Source: Nitrospira sp. (GTDB taxonomy: Bacteria > Nitrospirota > Nitrospiria > Nitrospirales > Nitrospiraceae). Taken from it: a stretch of 52,299 nt of DNA. A program made the translations under genes and the position numbers. The stretch's first letter is position 1, and each line of letters starts with the position of its first letter. The stretch is from contig SWDH01000027.1 of assembly GCA_005116945.1 (NCBI GenBank), positions 1-52,299 on the forward strand, in the 5' to 3' direction. Below the pieces are notes generated by a model, which was not told the origin of the DNA, did no database searches, and saw only the letters and a list, made by a program, of their open reading frames with translations. Below, in pieces: positions 42,423 through 50,785 of the stretch.

Positions 42423-42848
42423 ATGAGCAGTCATAAGATACAGTGGGGATGGGTCCTTGTGCTTGCCGTCACGTGTGGGTTTTGGTGGGAGGCGGCGGGG
42501 CCTGTATCCTCGCAGTCGGAGCAAGCCGTCGAGGTCACAATCAAAGATTTCAAGTTCGTGGCCAAGCAGGCAGTGCTGCGCCTTGGATTTCCCACCGTAA
42601 TTAAGATCAGAAACGAAGATGCTGAAAAGCACGACTTTGGCTCGACCATGTTCGAGGGCATCCCGACTCAGGTCGAGAAGGACGGGGTGATCGTCTACGG
42701 CCGAGGGGTGGGTGGAGTGTTTCTTGAGCCCAAACGGGAGGTGGCCATTCGCTTCAACATGTCGCGGCCTGGCCGGCACGAGTTCCGCTGTTCGATCCAT
42801 CCGAACATGAAGGGCGAGTTACTCTTACTCAGCGCGGAGGCGGTGTAA
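42423..42848 (+). CDS. Exported cupredoxin-like copper protein
   Basis: A 141-residue periplasmic protein. AAGGAGG lies just before the ATG, and a signal peptide (VLVLAVTCGFWWEAAG) follows. The type 1 copper ligand set is visible as His70 (AEKHDFGS), Cys123, His126 and Met129 (FRCSIHPNMKGE), matching plastocyanin-like proteins. It should carry single electrons or bind copper in the periplasm. It sits between stress-protein genes, but an operon link to them is uncertain because repeats separate them. Confidence 0.87.
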   Translation: MSSHKIQWGWVLVLAVTCGFWWEAAGPVSSQSEQAVEVTIKDFKFVAKQAVLRLGFPTVIKIRNEDAEKHDFGSTMFEGIPTQVEKDGVIVYGRGVGGVFLEPKREVAIRFNMSRPGRHEFRCSIHPNMKGELLLLSAEAV

Positions 42849-42852
42849 GCAA

Positions 42853-42981
42853 GCGGGCTGCTGAAAAAGTCCGCCAGCGTCGTTCTCACCTCGAAAGCAT
42901 CCTCAACGTAGCCCAGAGGCTACGCCTCCGGTGCTTTCATCGGCTGCGGCCTTGCTGGACGGCCTTTTTGAGCAGCCCGCT
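42853..42981 (+). repeat. Family B hairpin element (B6), no right module
   Basis: The tips are GCGGGCTGCT and AGCAGCCCGC, a compensated change from CAGGATGCT/AGCATCCTG in other copies. The inner stems are GAAAGCA/TGCTTTC and GTAGCC/GGCTAC. It lies four bases after the cupredoxin stop. Confidence 0.9.
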
Positions 42982-43012
42982 AAGGGCTGGGAGTAGGGGG
43001 GAGAGGATATCA

Positions 43013-43990
43013 GTGATCAAGCGAATGTTGTTTGCGACGGACTTTTCGCAGTGGGCCAGGCGGGCGGAAGACTATGCCTGTGCTCTTGCCTGCTCGTGGA
43101 AGGCCTCATTGACGGTGCTGTGCGTCGCGGAGTTTCCACCGGGACTCAATCCCGATTACCTCGTCAATCAGCAATACCTAGCCGACCTGCTCAAGGCCGA
43201 ATCGTCGCAGCTCGTCGATTTTAAAGGTCGTGCAGAGCTGCGTGGGATTGCGGTTACGACCAGGGTGGCTACGGGAATTCCGAGTGAAGAAGTGATCACT
43301 GCGGCACGGGCGGAGGACTCAGACTTGATCGTCGTAGGGACCAGGGGCAGGACCGGCCTTGCGCACGTCTTGTTGGGCAGTACTGCCGAACGGGTCATTC
43401 GTGGAGCCCCTTGCCCGGTGCTGACGGTGCGAACGGAGCCGGAAGACAAGGAGGACACGAGCGCCTTGTCGAAGCCTATCACACTGGAGCGTATCCTCGT
43501 GCCGGTCGATTTTTCCGATTGTTCCCTCGATGCCTTGGGGTATGCAGCCGTGGTGGCACAGCAGGCGAAGGCCTCTCTCATGTTGCTGCATGTCATGGAG
43601 CCGGTTTCATATGGCTTGGACTTTACCCTCGGCCAGAGTAGGGCACGTCGTTTGGAAGTCGAGACCTGGACGAAACGACTGGAGGAGCTGGTCTCTTCCC
43701 TCCAGCATCCCACTATGCAGGTGGCGTCTCAGCTGCGGGGAGGGTTTCCTGCCGATTCAATCTTAGATTCTGCCCAGACCCTGCCGTGCGACCTCATCGT
43801 GATGGGTACGCACGGGCGCCGTGGGATCTCTCACACCATTTCTGGCAGCGTGGCCGAGGCCGTTCTGCGAAAAGCTCGCTGCCCTGTCATCACGGTGCGG
43901 AGCCCAAAGTTAGGACCAGGCTCTCGCCAGACGATTCCAGAAGAAGACTCTCCCGTCCTATCCCCCTCACGACAAAGGAGCGAGGTATGA
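43013..43990 (+). CDS. Universal stress protein, tandem UspA domains
   Basis: A 325-residue protein with two UspA domains (about 1-145 and 155-305). Both signatures are complete: GTRGRTGLAHVLLGST and GTHGRRGISHTISGS. The GTG at 43013 is chosen for the AGAGG six bases upstream; ATG 43025 is too far from it. The C-terminal 25 residues are polar and variable. Its stop overlaps the ATG of the DUF2934 gene (ATGA), which in turn overlaps the 457-residue gene, forming a tight three-gene operon. Confidence 0.92.
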   Translation: MIKRMLFATDFSQWARRAEDYACALACSWKASLTVLCVAEFPPGLNPDYLVNQQYLADLLKAESSQLVDFKGRAELRGIAVTTRVATGIPSEEVITAARAEDSDLIVVGTRGRTGLAHVLLGSTAERVIRGAPCPVLTVRTEPEDKEDTSALSKPITLERILVPVDFSDCSLDALGYAAVVAQQAKASLMLLHVMEPVSYGLDFTLGQSRARRLEVETWTKRLEELVSSLQHPTMQVASQLRGGFPADSILDSAQTLPCDLIVMGTHGRRGISHTISGSVAEAVLRKARCPVITVRSPKLGPGSRQTIPEEDSPVLSPSRQRSEV

Positions 43991-44211
43991 TGAGTGCAAC
44001 AAAACCCACAAAGAAAATGAAACCTCCGATGCGATCGCCCTTGGCGGCATCGCCACGATCGATTGAGTTGCCGGAAGGTATGCGGGAACGGATATTGAGT
44101 AAGGCGTTCGACTTGTGGCAAGAGCGGGGCTATCGAGACGGACACGATCTTGAAGACTGGCTCGACGCTGAGGCCATCGTGATGGAAGAAATTCATGAAG
44201 CTCGCGAGTGA
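43987..44211 (+). CDS. DUF2934 protein
   Basis: A 74-residue protein. AAAGGAG lies six bases before the ATG, which overlaps the preceding stop. A basic head (KPTKKMKPPMRS) is followed by the DUF2934 domain, RILSKAFDLWQERGYRDGHD then LEDWLDAEAIV. The function of this widespread small domain is unknown. Its 3' end overlaps the next gene by 17 bases. Confidence 0.9.
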   Translation: MMSATKPTKKMKPPMRSPLAASPRSIELPEGMRERILSKAFDLWQERGYRDGHDLEDWLDAEAIVMEEIHEARE

Positions 44212-45568
44212 GACAACAGCCGGTCTCTGGGTACCTCTTGCCCCGTCGCTCGACGCGTTGCTCGCTCGGCTGGATATCCTTTCGTCGGAACAGAGGATGG
44301 TTGGCCAGCGGCAGATCGCGCTAGGTCTTGCCCTTCAGCCCTATCTTGAGGGTGGGGCAGGAGCCTTGTTGTCTCCGCTGCCGCAGGAAACGGAGTTAGC
44401 CGACCTCATCCTCTACGCCGACTTCTACCCGCAGGACGGGCAACTGACGTTGATCGAGCAGTTGCGCGATGTCATCACTGAGCATATACCGCAAGAAGAG
44501 CGGGCATGGTTGGATCCGCTGAAACATTCCTCTCTCGACCTGGCCGAATTCCTGTCGGTCGACGAGCCCGCCCAGCGTCTGGTCTTCCGCTCGATCGGAA
44601 ATGGGCGGGTCTATCGCGTGCCGGACGGAGCCTTCCGCAAGGATCTACAGCCTGGACAGGTGCTTCTTACGCGGTTGATCCGCGAGCCGGGGGATGTGGA
44701 GTGGGAGCGGGCGGTCATTGCGGGCGCTGCAATCCGGTTATCCAACGAGGACGGAAAGGGCTTGCTGAATGCCACACTCGATTATCGGCGGCAGGTAGAA
44801 ATTTCTGCCGGGTCTTTCGAACTCGGCGATTGGCCGGAATTCGCCAAGCGCTATGGACATGTATTGTTGTGGACGTTCGCGCGCATGCGGTTTGCCGCGC
44901 TCATCGACGCCGTGAACAGTATTCACTATGTGGCAGAGGGGGGGCAGCCCTATCTGTATGCCTTGGCCCTGTACGATCATTGCGAATATGGATACATAAA
45001 CGAGACGCTCGCAGGTCTTGAAGGATTCGAGCGGGAAGCAGCCGCTTCCTCACCCAGTGGGATCACAACGTCAAGGGACGCGCAGCATTTCGTGCAGCGA
45101 GGGGCATCAGGGTCCTTTGAATCCGCAGTGGTTTCAAGACTGATCCTCACGGCGACTCAGTTGTGGGCGGAGTGCGATTCGAGGGAGCGGCTCGATACTG
45201 TTAAACACAAACTGGCGGCCACGTTTGGATTCTCTCTTCATTTCCGCGGCGAGACCTATAGGCCACCTCCGCGACAGCTCAAGGAGTCGGAGTTGGCCAT
45301 CGAGGAGCCTCTGACACTGGTGATTTCGGCGGAGGAAGGTCGATCTCTCTTGAACGGGTTCCTCGAGACTCTGTACTTAGGCTGGGCAGAACGGGCCTGC
45401 CCGTCGCTGGGGAATCACATGCCGCGTCACGTTGCGACGTCAGCAGCAGGCCGCGAGCAGGTTGCCGCCTTGATTGCCGACATGGAGCGCCATGACCCTG
45501 GAATCAGGCGGGTCGGCCAGGCCTCGTTCGACTATAACAAGCTGAGGGCCCATGTGGGACTCGACTAA
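44195..45568 (+). CDS. 457-residue cytosolic protein of unknown function
   Basis: A large soluble protein with no signal peptide, membrane helix or recognised catalytic motif. The N-terminal half is helical and Leu/Ala-rich. The C-terminal segment PSLGNHMPRHVATSAAGREQ, followed by VAALIADMERHDPG and then YNKLRAHVGLD, loosely resembles the C-terminus of SEC-C-type uncharacterised proteins (G-x-TPR-x-A...GR...V..LL..ME...L...LGL). It is translated from within the DUF2934 gene (17-base overlap), so the stress protein, DUF2934 protein and this protein are made together. The stop TAA is followed at once by repeat B7. Confidence 0.75.
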   Translation: MKLASETTAGLWVPLAPSLDALLARLDILSSEQRMVGQRQIALGLALQPYLEGGAGALLSPLPQETELADLILYADFYPQDGQLTLIEQLRDVITEHIPQEERAWLDPLKHSSLDLAEFLSVDEPAQRLVFRSIGNGRVYRVPDGAFRKDLQPGQVLLTRLIREPGDVEWERAVIAGAAIRLSNEDGKGLLNATLDYRRQVEISAGSFELGDWPEFAKRYGHVLLWTFARMRFAALIDAVNSIHYVAEGGQPYLYALALYDHCEYGYINETLAGLEGFEREAAASSPSGITTSRDAQHFVQRGASGSFESAVVSRLILTATQLWAECDSRERLDTVKHKLAATFGFSLHFRGETYRPPPRQLKESELAIEEPLTLVISAEEGRSLLNGFLETLYLGWAERACPSLGNHMPRHVATSAAGREQVAALIADMERHDPGIRRVGQASFDYNKLRAHVGLD

Positions 45569-45690
45569 CAAGATGCTGAAAAAGCCCGCCAGCGGCGTTC
45601 TCGCATCGCTTCGAGGCTCAACGTACCGAAGCGTACGCCTCGCCTCTTCGCTCGCTGCGGCCTTGCTGGACGAACTTTTTGAGCATCTTG
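45569..45690 (+). repeat. Family B hairpin element (B7)
   Basis: The tips CAAGATGCT and AGCATCTTG pair (compensated relative to CAGGATGCT/AGCATCCTG). The inner stem is CGAGGC/GCCTCG. It starts at the base after the TAA of the 457-residue gene. Confidence 0.9.
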
Positions 45691-45718
45691 AATAGATTTG
45701 CCGTCCGGAGGTGCCGCG

Positions 45719-46189
45719 ATGAGGATTCGGAACAAGACTCAGCTCGCCGAGACGCTCGAAACCTGTCGTCCTGCGTTACTGGACAATCCGAACATCCTCA
45801 AGGCACTCCTGGCTATCCAGTCTGCCCGAGGCTATGTGCCGACGAATGCCATCCCTCAGATTGCGCAGGTACTAGGGGTGACGGAGGCTCAGGTTGCGGG
45901 GGTCTTGTCCTATTATTCCGACCTACGGACTCAGCCGCCCGGTCGGCACCTTATTCGAGTGTGCATGGGCGAATCCTGCATGGCTAACCACGGCGCGCGT
46001 GTCTTCCGTACCATCCAAGAATATATACGTATAAATGCTAGAGATCCCACGCAGGCAGAGCGCTTCACTGTGGAGCAGATGTCCTGCGCAGGAAACTGCG
46101 CGTTGTCGCCGACCGTGATGATCGATGCGGATCTCTGTGGGCGAGTGACGCCGTCCGATGTGCTGTCACTTCTGGAGCCCTATAGATAG
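45719..46189 (+). CDS. fdsG: NAD-dependent formate dehydrogenase, gamma subunit (NuoE-like)
   Basis: A 156-residue thioredoxin-like [2Fe-2S] protein. GGAGG lies seven bases before the ATG. The cluster ligands are Cys82 and Cys87 (VCMGESC) and Cys123 and Cys127 (SCAGNC). The N-terminal helical part is typical of NuoE/HoxE/FdsG. With the next two genes it forms the NADH-side arm of a soluble FdsGBA-type complex, relaying electrons from formate toward NAD+. The order gamma-beta-alpha is that of fds operons. The stop TAG is followed directly by repeat B8. Confidence 0.9.
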   Translation: MRIRNKTQLAETLETCRPALLDNPNILKALLAIQSARGYVPTNAIPQIAQVLGVTEAQVAGVLSYYSDLRTQPPGRHLIRVCMGESCMANHGARVFRTIQEYIRINARDPTQAERFTVEQMSCAGNCALSPTVMIDADLCGRVTPSDVLSLLEPYR

Positions 46190-46390
46190 CAGGATGCTGA
46201 AAAAGTCTGCCAGCAGCGTTCTCGCATCGCTTCGAGGCTCAACGTACCGAAGCGTACGCCTCGCCACTTCGCTCGCTGCGGCCTTGCTGGACAGCCTTTT
46301 TGAGCATCCTGAAGCTCTGCTGACAACGGCAGCACGATGTATGTTTCCAACGCTGCATGTGCATAGATTGAGTTTTTCAGAGTCTGATCA
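46190..46390 (+). repeat. Family B hairpin element with diverged right module (B8)
   Basis: Starts at the base after the TAG of fdsG. CAGGATGCT/AGCATCCTG tips, inner CGAGGC/GCCTCG stem, 115 of about 122 bases shared with B7. A right module follows, ending GAGTTTTTCAGAGTCTGATC at the fdsB start codon. Confidence 0.88.
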
Positions 46391-47899
46391 ATGAAGACAA
46401 TGCGCTGCTATCTTGCCAACGATACCTCTTCCCGTGCGGCCGGCGCCGAACGACTTGCCGATGCTTGGAGCGAGCGTCCTGAAATTCAACTGATTCGCAC
46501 GTCCTCGCGCGGAGCCTTCTTTCTGGAGCCGATGGTGGAGCGAGAGACACCCAACGGGCGTGAGGCCTGGTTCAACGTGGCGCCGAACGACTTGCCTCGC
46601 ATCGTAGCCGGCGTGGGTGGGACGCCGGTTGCCGGGATACCGTTCTTGCAACAACAGACCCGCTTTACCTTCGCCAACTTCGGCATCACCGAGCCGCTTG
46701 CGCTCGATGAGTATCAAGCGCGAGGTGGACTCAAAGGATTGGCGGCGGCGGGGAGCCTCTCGCCGGAAGCCATCGTCGAAGAGTTGCGCATCTCGCGATT
46801 GCGCGGTCGCGGAGGCGCGGCGTTTCCCGTGTGGAAGAAGTGGCAGGTTGCGCAGCAGGCGTCGTCGGAACAGAAATATGTGGTGGCGAATGCCGACGAA
46901 GGGGACGCCGGCACCTATTGCGATCGGATGATCATGGAGGGCGATCCCTTCCGATTGATCGAAGGCATGATGATCTGTGCGCGTGCGATCGGGGCGACTC
47001 GTGGCTATATCTATTGCCGGCACGAATATCCAGCGGCGGCGCAGGCCATGCGGTTCGCGATTCAGAAAGCGCGTGAGGCAGATCTGTTGGACAGCGACGA
47101 CTACCCGTTTGATCTTGAGGTGGTGAGCGGTGCCGGCTCCTACGTCTGCGGCGAAGAAACCGCCTTGCTGGAATCGCTTGAGGGCCGCCGTGGCGTCGTG
47201 CTGGCCAAGCCGCCCTACCCGGCAGAGTCCGGACTCTATGGCAAACCGACGATCGTCAGCAACGTTCTAACGTTCGCGACGATTCCCAATATTCTCGCCA
47301 ACGGGGGCGCGTGGCATGCCTCCATCGGGACAGAAGGGTCGCGCGGGACGATGGCCGTGCAGCTCGGTGGTCGGGTGAAGCAGCCCGGGCTGATTGAAAT
47401 TCCTTTTGGCCTCACGCTCCGTGACATCTTGGATCGATTCGGTGGCGGCATGGCAGCAGGCTCGAGGTTCAAAGCTGTGCAGATCGGGGGGCCGTTGGGG
47501 AGCCTGTTTCCCGAATCGCAACTGGATATCCCTATTTGCTATGACGCGTTCGCCGAGGTCGGAGCCATTCTCGGTCATGGCGGTATCGTCGTCTATGATC
47601 ACGAGACGGACATGGTCGAGTTGGCACGGCACTTCATGGCATTCACGGCGGACGAGTCGTGCGGCAAGTGTACCCCATGTCGAATTGGTTCGGTCCGCGG
47701 TCGAGAAATTCTCGAACGGATTCAGATCGGTCAGGGAACCGCGGAAGATCTCGTCCTCTTGTCTGACCTCGGCGAGACCATGAAGGCAACCAGCCTCTGT
47801 GCGTTAGGGGGGCGCGCTCCCTATCCTGTGTTGACGGCGATTGAACATTTTCCGAATGAATTCAGAAGCAAGCTGTCAGCATTCAGCAGTCAGCAATAA
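46391..47899 (+). CDS. fdsB: NAD-dependent formate dehydrogenase, beta subunit (NuoF-like)
   Basis: A 502-residue flavoprotein that passes electrons to NAD+. The N-terminal 110 residues are a thioredoxin-like extension without cluster cysteines, as in FdsB. The FMN/NADH region has RGRGGAAFPVWKKW and NADEGDAGTYCDR (about 138-180). A [4Fe-4S] site is formed by Cys424, Cys427, Cys430 (SCGKCTPC) and Cys470 (SLCALGG). The last residues, SKLSAFSSQQ, and the stop are encoded by a TCAGC-type repeat, so the natural end was probably near FPNEF. An ATG at 46400 is an alternative start. Confidence 0.93.
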   Translation: MKTMRCYLANDTSSRAAGAERLADAWSERPEIQLIRTSSRGAFFLEPMVERETPNGREAWFNVAPNDLPRIVAGVGGTPVAGIPFLQQQTRFTFANFGITEPLALDEYQARGGLKGLAAAGSLSPEAIVEELRISRLRGRGGAAFPVWKKWQVAQQASSEQKYVVANADEGDAGTYCDRMIMEGDPFRLIEGMMICARAIGATRGYIYCRHEYPAAAQAMRFAIQKAREADLLDSDDYPFDLEVVSGAGSYVCGEETALLESLEGRRGVVLAKPPYPAESGLYGKPTIVSNVLTFATIPNILANGGAWHASIGTEGSRGTMAVQLGGRVKQPGLIEIPFGLTLRDILDRFGGGMAAGSRFKAVQIGGPLGSLFPESQLDIPICYDAFAEVGAILGHGGIVVYDHETDMVELARHFMAFTADESCGKCTPCRIGSVRGREILERIQIGQGTAEDLVLLSDLGETMKATSLCALGGRAPYPVLTAIEHFPNEFRSKLSAFSSQQ

Positions 47900-47936
47900 G
47901 CTGCTCGCTGAGAACTGATTGCTGAAAGCTGGAAAC
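47872..47936 (+). repeat. TCAGC-type palindrome (T1)
   Basis: AGCTGTCAGCATTCAGCAGT and GCTGATTGCTGAAAGCTGG-like units form an imperfect palindrome. It encodes the end and stop of fdsB and reaches into the leader of fdsA, contributing part of its ribosome-binding region. Confidence 0.72.
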
Positions 47937-47937
47937 G

Positions 47938-50685
47938 ATGAATCTAACCATCAATGGCCGTTCTGTCGCTGCCGAACCGGGCGATACCATTTATATGGCC
48001 GCGCGGAAGGCTGGGATTTCGATCCCCAGCCTCTGCGTCTCGCATCAACTCGCTCCCTTCGGCTCCTGCCGACTCTGTATCTGCGAAATTGAGGGACAGT
48101 CAGAAACTCCTGCCTCCTGTACGACTCCAGTCAGACCCGATATGGTCGTCCGCACCGAGAGCGATCGGCTCAGGCGGCATCGCCATAACATCGTCGAACT
48201 CTATGTGTCTGAACAGCCTGAAGGCAGCGAGATGTCGGGCCCATTGCGCGAGCTGGCACTCGCCTGCGGCGTGGATAGAGTGCGGTATCCCGATGGGGCG
48301 CGCAGCAAGCGCGCTTCCGTGCGGGACGACTCGAACCCGTTTTTCACCTTCGACAATGCAGCCTGTATCTCCTGCGCCCGCTGCGTGCGAGCCTGCGATG
48401 AGATTCAGGGCACGCATGCATTGACGATGTCGGGGCGGGGATTTGGGGCTAGGCCTACAGCAGGGGGCGGATTCTTCATGGGTGAGATGTCAGCGTTTGC
48501 CACATCCAATTGCGTGTCGTGTGGCGCCTGTGTGAAGGAATGTCCGACCGGAGCGCTCACGGAAAAAACAGTGCTGGAGAAGGGCATATCGACCGGGACT
48601 GTGCGGACGACCTGCGCCTATTGTGGGGTAGGCTGTGCGTTCGATGCCGGTGTGCGGGATGGACGAGTGGTTCAGATGATGCCTGCAGACGATGGACCCT
48701 CAAATCGGGGGCACGCCTGCATGAAGGGACGGTTCGGCTGGACCTACAACGATGCATCGGATCGGCTGCGTGTTCCACTGCTACGACGCGGGAATGATTG
48801 GGAAGAGATCTCCTGGGAATCGGCCTTGGATCTGGTCGCGCAGGAGTTCATGCGTATCAAGGAGAAACATGGTCCGGATGCCCTCGCGACCATTTCGTCC
48901 AGCCGAGGCACGAACGAAGAGAATTATCTCTTCGGTAAGTTTATGCGTTGTGTGATCGGCACAAACCACATCGACAACTGTGCGCGCGTCTGCCACAGCG
49001 CGACCGTTACCGGCATGATGGAAACACTCGGTGCCTCAGCCGCAACCAATTCCATTCAGGACCTCGATTTGACTCAGCTGATTATGGTGGTGGGAGCGAA
49101 CCCGACCGAGTCCCATCCCGTCGTCGGGGCCAAGATCAAGCAGGCGCATCGGCGAAGGGTGCCCTTGATCGTCATCGATCCCAGGCGCACGGAACTGGCG
49201 CGGCTGGCCGATCTTCATCTGCAATTGCGGCCAGGCAGCAACGTCGCCTTGCTCAATGCGATGGGCCATGTCTTGGTGAAAGAGGGGCTTCTCGATCATA
49301 CTTTCATCGCGGGAAGGACCGAAGGAATCGAGGATTGGCTCAATACGGTTTCGGACTGCACGCCGGAAGCGGCTGAGGTTATCACCGGTGTGCCGGCCCA
49401 TCTCATCGCACAGGCGGCACGACTCTATGGGAGCAGCGGTGCCTCGTTCTGTGTCCATGGTCTCGGTGTGACAGAGCATCGATGGGGGAGTCATGGGGTG
49501 ATCGCGCTCTGCAACCTCGCCTTGGCCACCGGCAACATCGGAAAGCCGGGCACCGGCATCAATCCCTTGCGTGGACAAAACAATGTGCAGGGGGCCTCGG
49601 ATATGGGCTGCCTCCCAACCTACTTCGCCGGCTACCAGAGTTTGGATGATCCGAAGCTGGCAACGCTGCATCAGACCATTACCGGCCGTCCGTTGCCCAC
49701 GAAGCGCGGCATGAAAACCCCCGATATGTGGGACGCGGCGATTGCGGGTCGGCTCAAGGGGCTCTGGATCATCGGTTATGACGTCGCACAGACCGATCCG
49801 AATTTGAAGAAAGTGCATGAGGCGTTGAAGCATGTTGAGTTTCTGGTGGTGCAAGATCTATTTCTCAGCGAGACCGCGAAGTTTGCACATCTAGTATTGC
49901 CCGGCGCATCGTTCCTAGAAAAGGACGGCACCTTTACCAATCTTGAACGTCGTATTCAGCGGATCAGGAAGGCGGTGGAGCCGCCTCACGGGATTCTTCC
50001 AGATTGGCGCGTGGTCTGCGAAGTTTCAACCAGGATGGGCTATTCCATGCACTATCAGCATCCCTCGGAGATCATGGACGAGATTGCGAGGCTCACACCG
50101 ATGTTCGCTGGCGTGTCCTACGACCGGCTCGATCAGCATGCCGGGTTGCAGTGGCCTGTGCCGACTGCCATGCACGAAGGCACAGCACTGATGCATCAGG
50201 AGACATTCCCAACGGGGAAGGCGCATTTTGTCGGCGTTGAGTATTTGCCACCGGGAGAAGCGGCGAGCAAGGAGTATCCATTCGTGCTGACGACTGGCCG
50301 TATTCTCCAGCATTATAACTGCGGGGCTCAAACCAGGCGGACAGACATTCTCGAACTGGTCGATACTGATGTGCTGGAAATGCATCCAGTCGATATGAAG
50401 GGGCTGCAGCTGCGTGACGGTGAGATCGTTCGTGTGGTGAGCGCCCGTGGCGAGGCACTGCTTCCCGTCGTGGGGAGTGAACGAGTCATGTCGGGACATC
50501 TCTTCACCAGCTTTCACTTCCCGGCCTCAACGGTGAATGCATTACTCTCATCGAGTGCGGATGAAAGTTCAAAGTGCCCAGAGTACAAGGTGTCTGCCGT
50601 GCGGGTGGAGCCGGTCGAACGGGATGAACTCGACCCGGAAGATGAAGCGGAACTGCGGCATATGCGACGGCAATTGATTACATAA
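47938..50685 (+). CDS. fdsA: NAD-dependent formate dehydrogenase, alpha (molybdenum or tungsten) subunit
   Basis: A 915-residue cytosolic catalytic subunit, formate to CO2. In order: a [2Fe-2S] ferredoxin domain (Cys33, 44, 47, 61), two ferredoxin-type [4Fe-4S] sites (ACISCARCVRACDE and NCVSCGACVKECP, about 142-205), and the molybdopterin domain with its own [4Fe-4S] site (CAYCGVGC...ACMKGRFG). The metal-binding residue is Cys352 in ARVCHS, so this is a cysteine, not selenocysteine, enzyme. The H-CxxC-x5-C cluster motif that many NuoG-like proteins carry after the first ferredoxin domain is absent, as in FdsA of Ralstonia type. No Tat signal. No fdsC or fdsD gene is seen nearby. Confidence 0.94.
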   Translation: MNLTINGRSVAAEPGDTIYMAARKAGISIPSLCVSHQLAPFGSCRLCICEIEGQSETPASCTTPVRPDMVVRTESDRLRRHRHNIVELYVSEQPEGSEMSGPLRELALACGVDRVRYPDGARSKRASVRDDSNPFFTFDNAACISCARCVRACDEIQGTHALTMSGRGFGARPTAGGGFFMGEMSAFATSNCVSCGACVKECPTGALTEKTVLEKGISTGTVRTTCAYCGVGCAFDAGVRDGRVVQMMPADDGPSNRGHACMKGRFGWTYNDASDRLRVPLLRRGNDWEEISWESALDLVAQEFMRIKEKHGPDALATISSSRGTNEENYLFGKFMRCVIGTNHIDNCARVCHSATVTGMMETLGASAATNSIQDLDLTQLIMVVGANPTESHPVVGAKIKQAHRRRVPLIVIDPRRTELARLADLHLQLRPGSNVALLNAMGHVLVKEGLLDHTFIAGRTEGIEDWLNTVSDCTPEAAEVITGVPAHLIAQAARLYGSSGASFCVHGLGVTEHRWGSHGVIALCNLALATGNIGKPGTGINPLRGQNNVQGASDMGCLPTYFAGYQSLDDPKLATLHQTITGRPLPTKRGMKTPDMWDAAIAGRLKGLWIIGYDVAQTDPNLKKVHEALKHVEFLVVQDLFLSETAKFAHLVLPGASFLEKDGTFTNLERRIQRIRKAVEPPHGILPDWRVVCEVSTRMGYSMHYQHPSEIMDEIARLTPMFAGVSYDRLDQHAGLQWPVPTAMHEGTALMHQETFPTGKAHFVGVEYLPPGEAASKEYPFVLTTGRILQHYNCGAQTRRTDILELVDTDVLEMHPVDMKGLQLRDGEIVRVVSARGEALLPVVGSERVMSGHLFTSFHFPASTVNALLSSSADESSKCPEYKVSAVRVEPVERDELDPEDEAELRHMRRQLIT

Positions 50686-50687
50686 TG

Positions 50688-50776
50688 ATAGCGCTCAGCG
50701 ATCAGCTGTTAGCTTTCAGTGGACGAATCTGAAAGATAGTTCGAGCTGACCGCTGATGGCTGAAAGCTGATCACCA
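50688..50776 (+). repeat. TCAGC-type palindrome (T2)
   Basis: TCAGCGATCAGCTGTTAGC and GACCGCTGATGGCTGAAAGC form an imperfect palindrome between fdsA and the formate channel gene. Confidence 0.7.
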
Positions 50777-50785
50777 ACTTACCCA

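Noticed and set aside
45569-46390. B-type hairpins as ordinary Rho-independent terminators
   Set aside because: The T-run lies inside the stem rather than after it, and the repeat also sits inside probable operons and before genes. A terminating role is possible but not supported by the classical pattern.
48973-49000. Possible selenocysteine in the formate dehydrogenase alpha subunit
   Set aside because: The active-site codon is TGC (Cys352), not TGA, and the frame is continuous.
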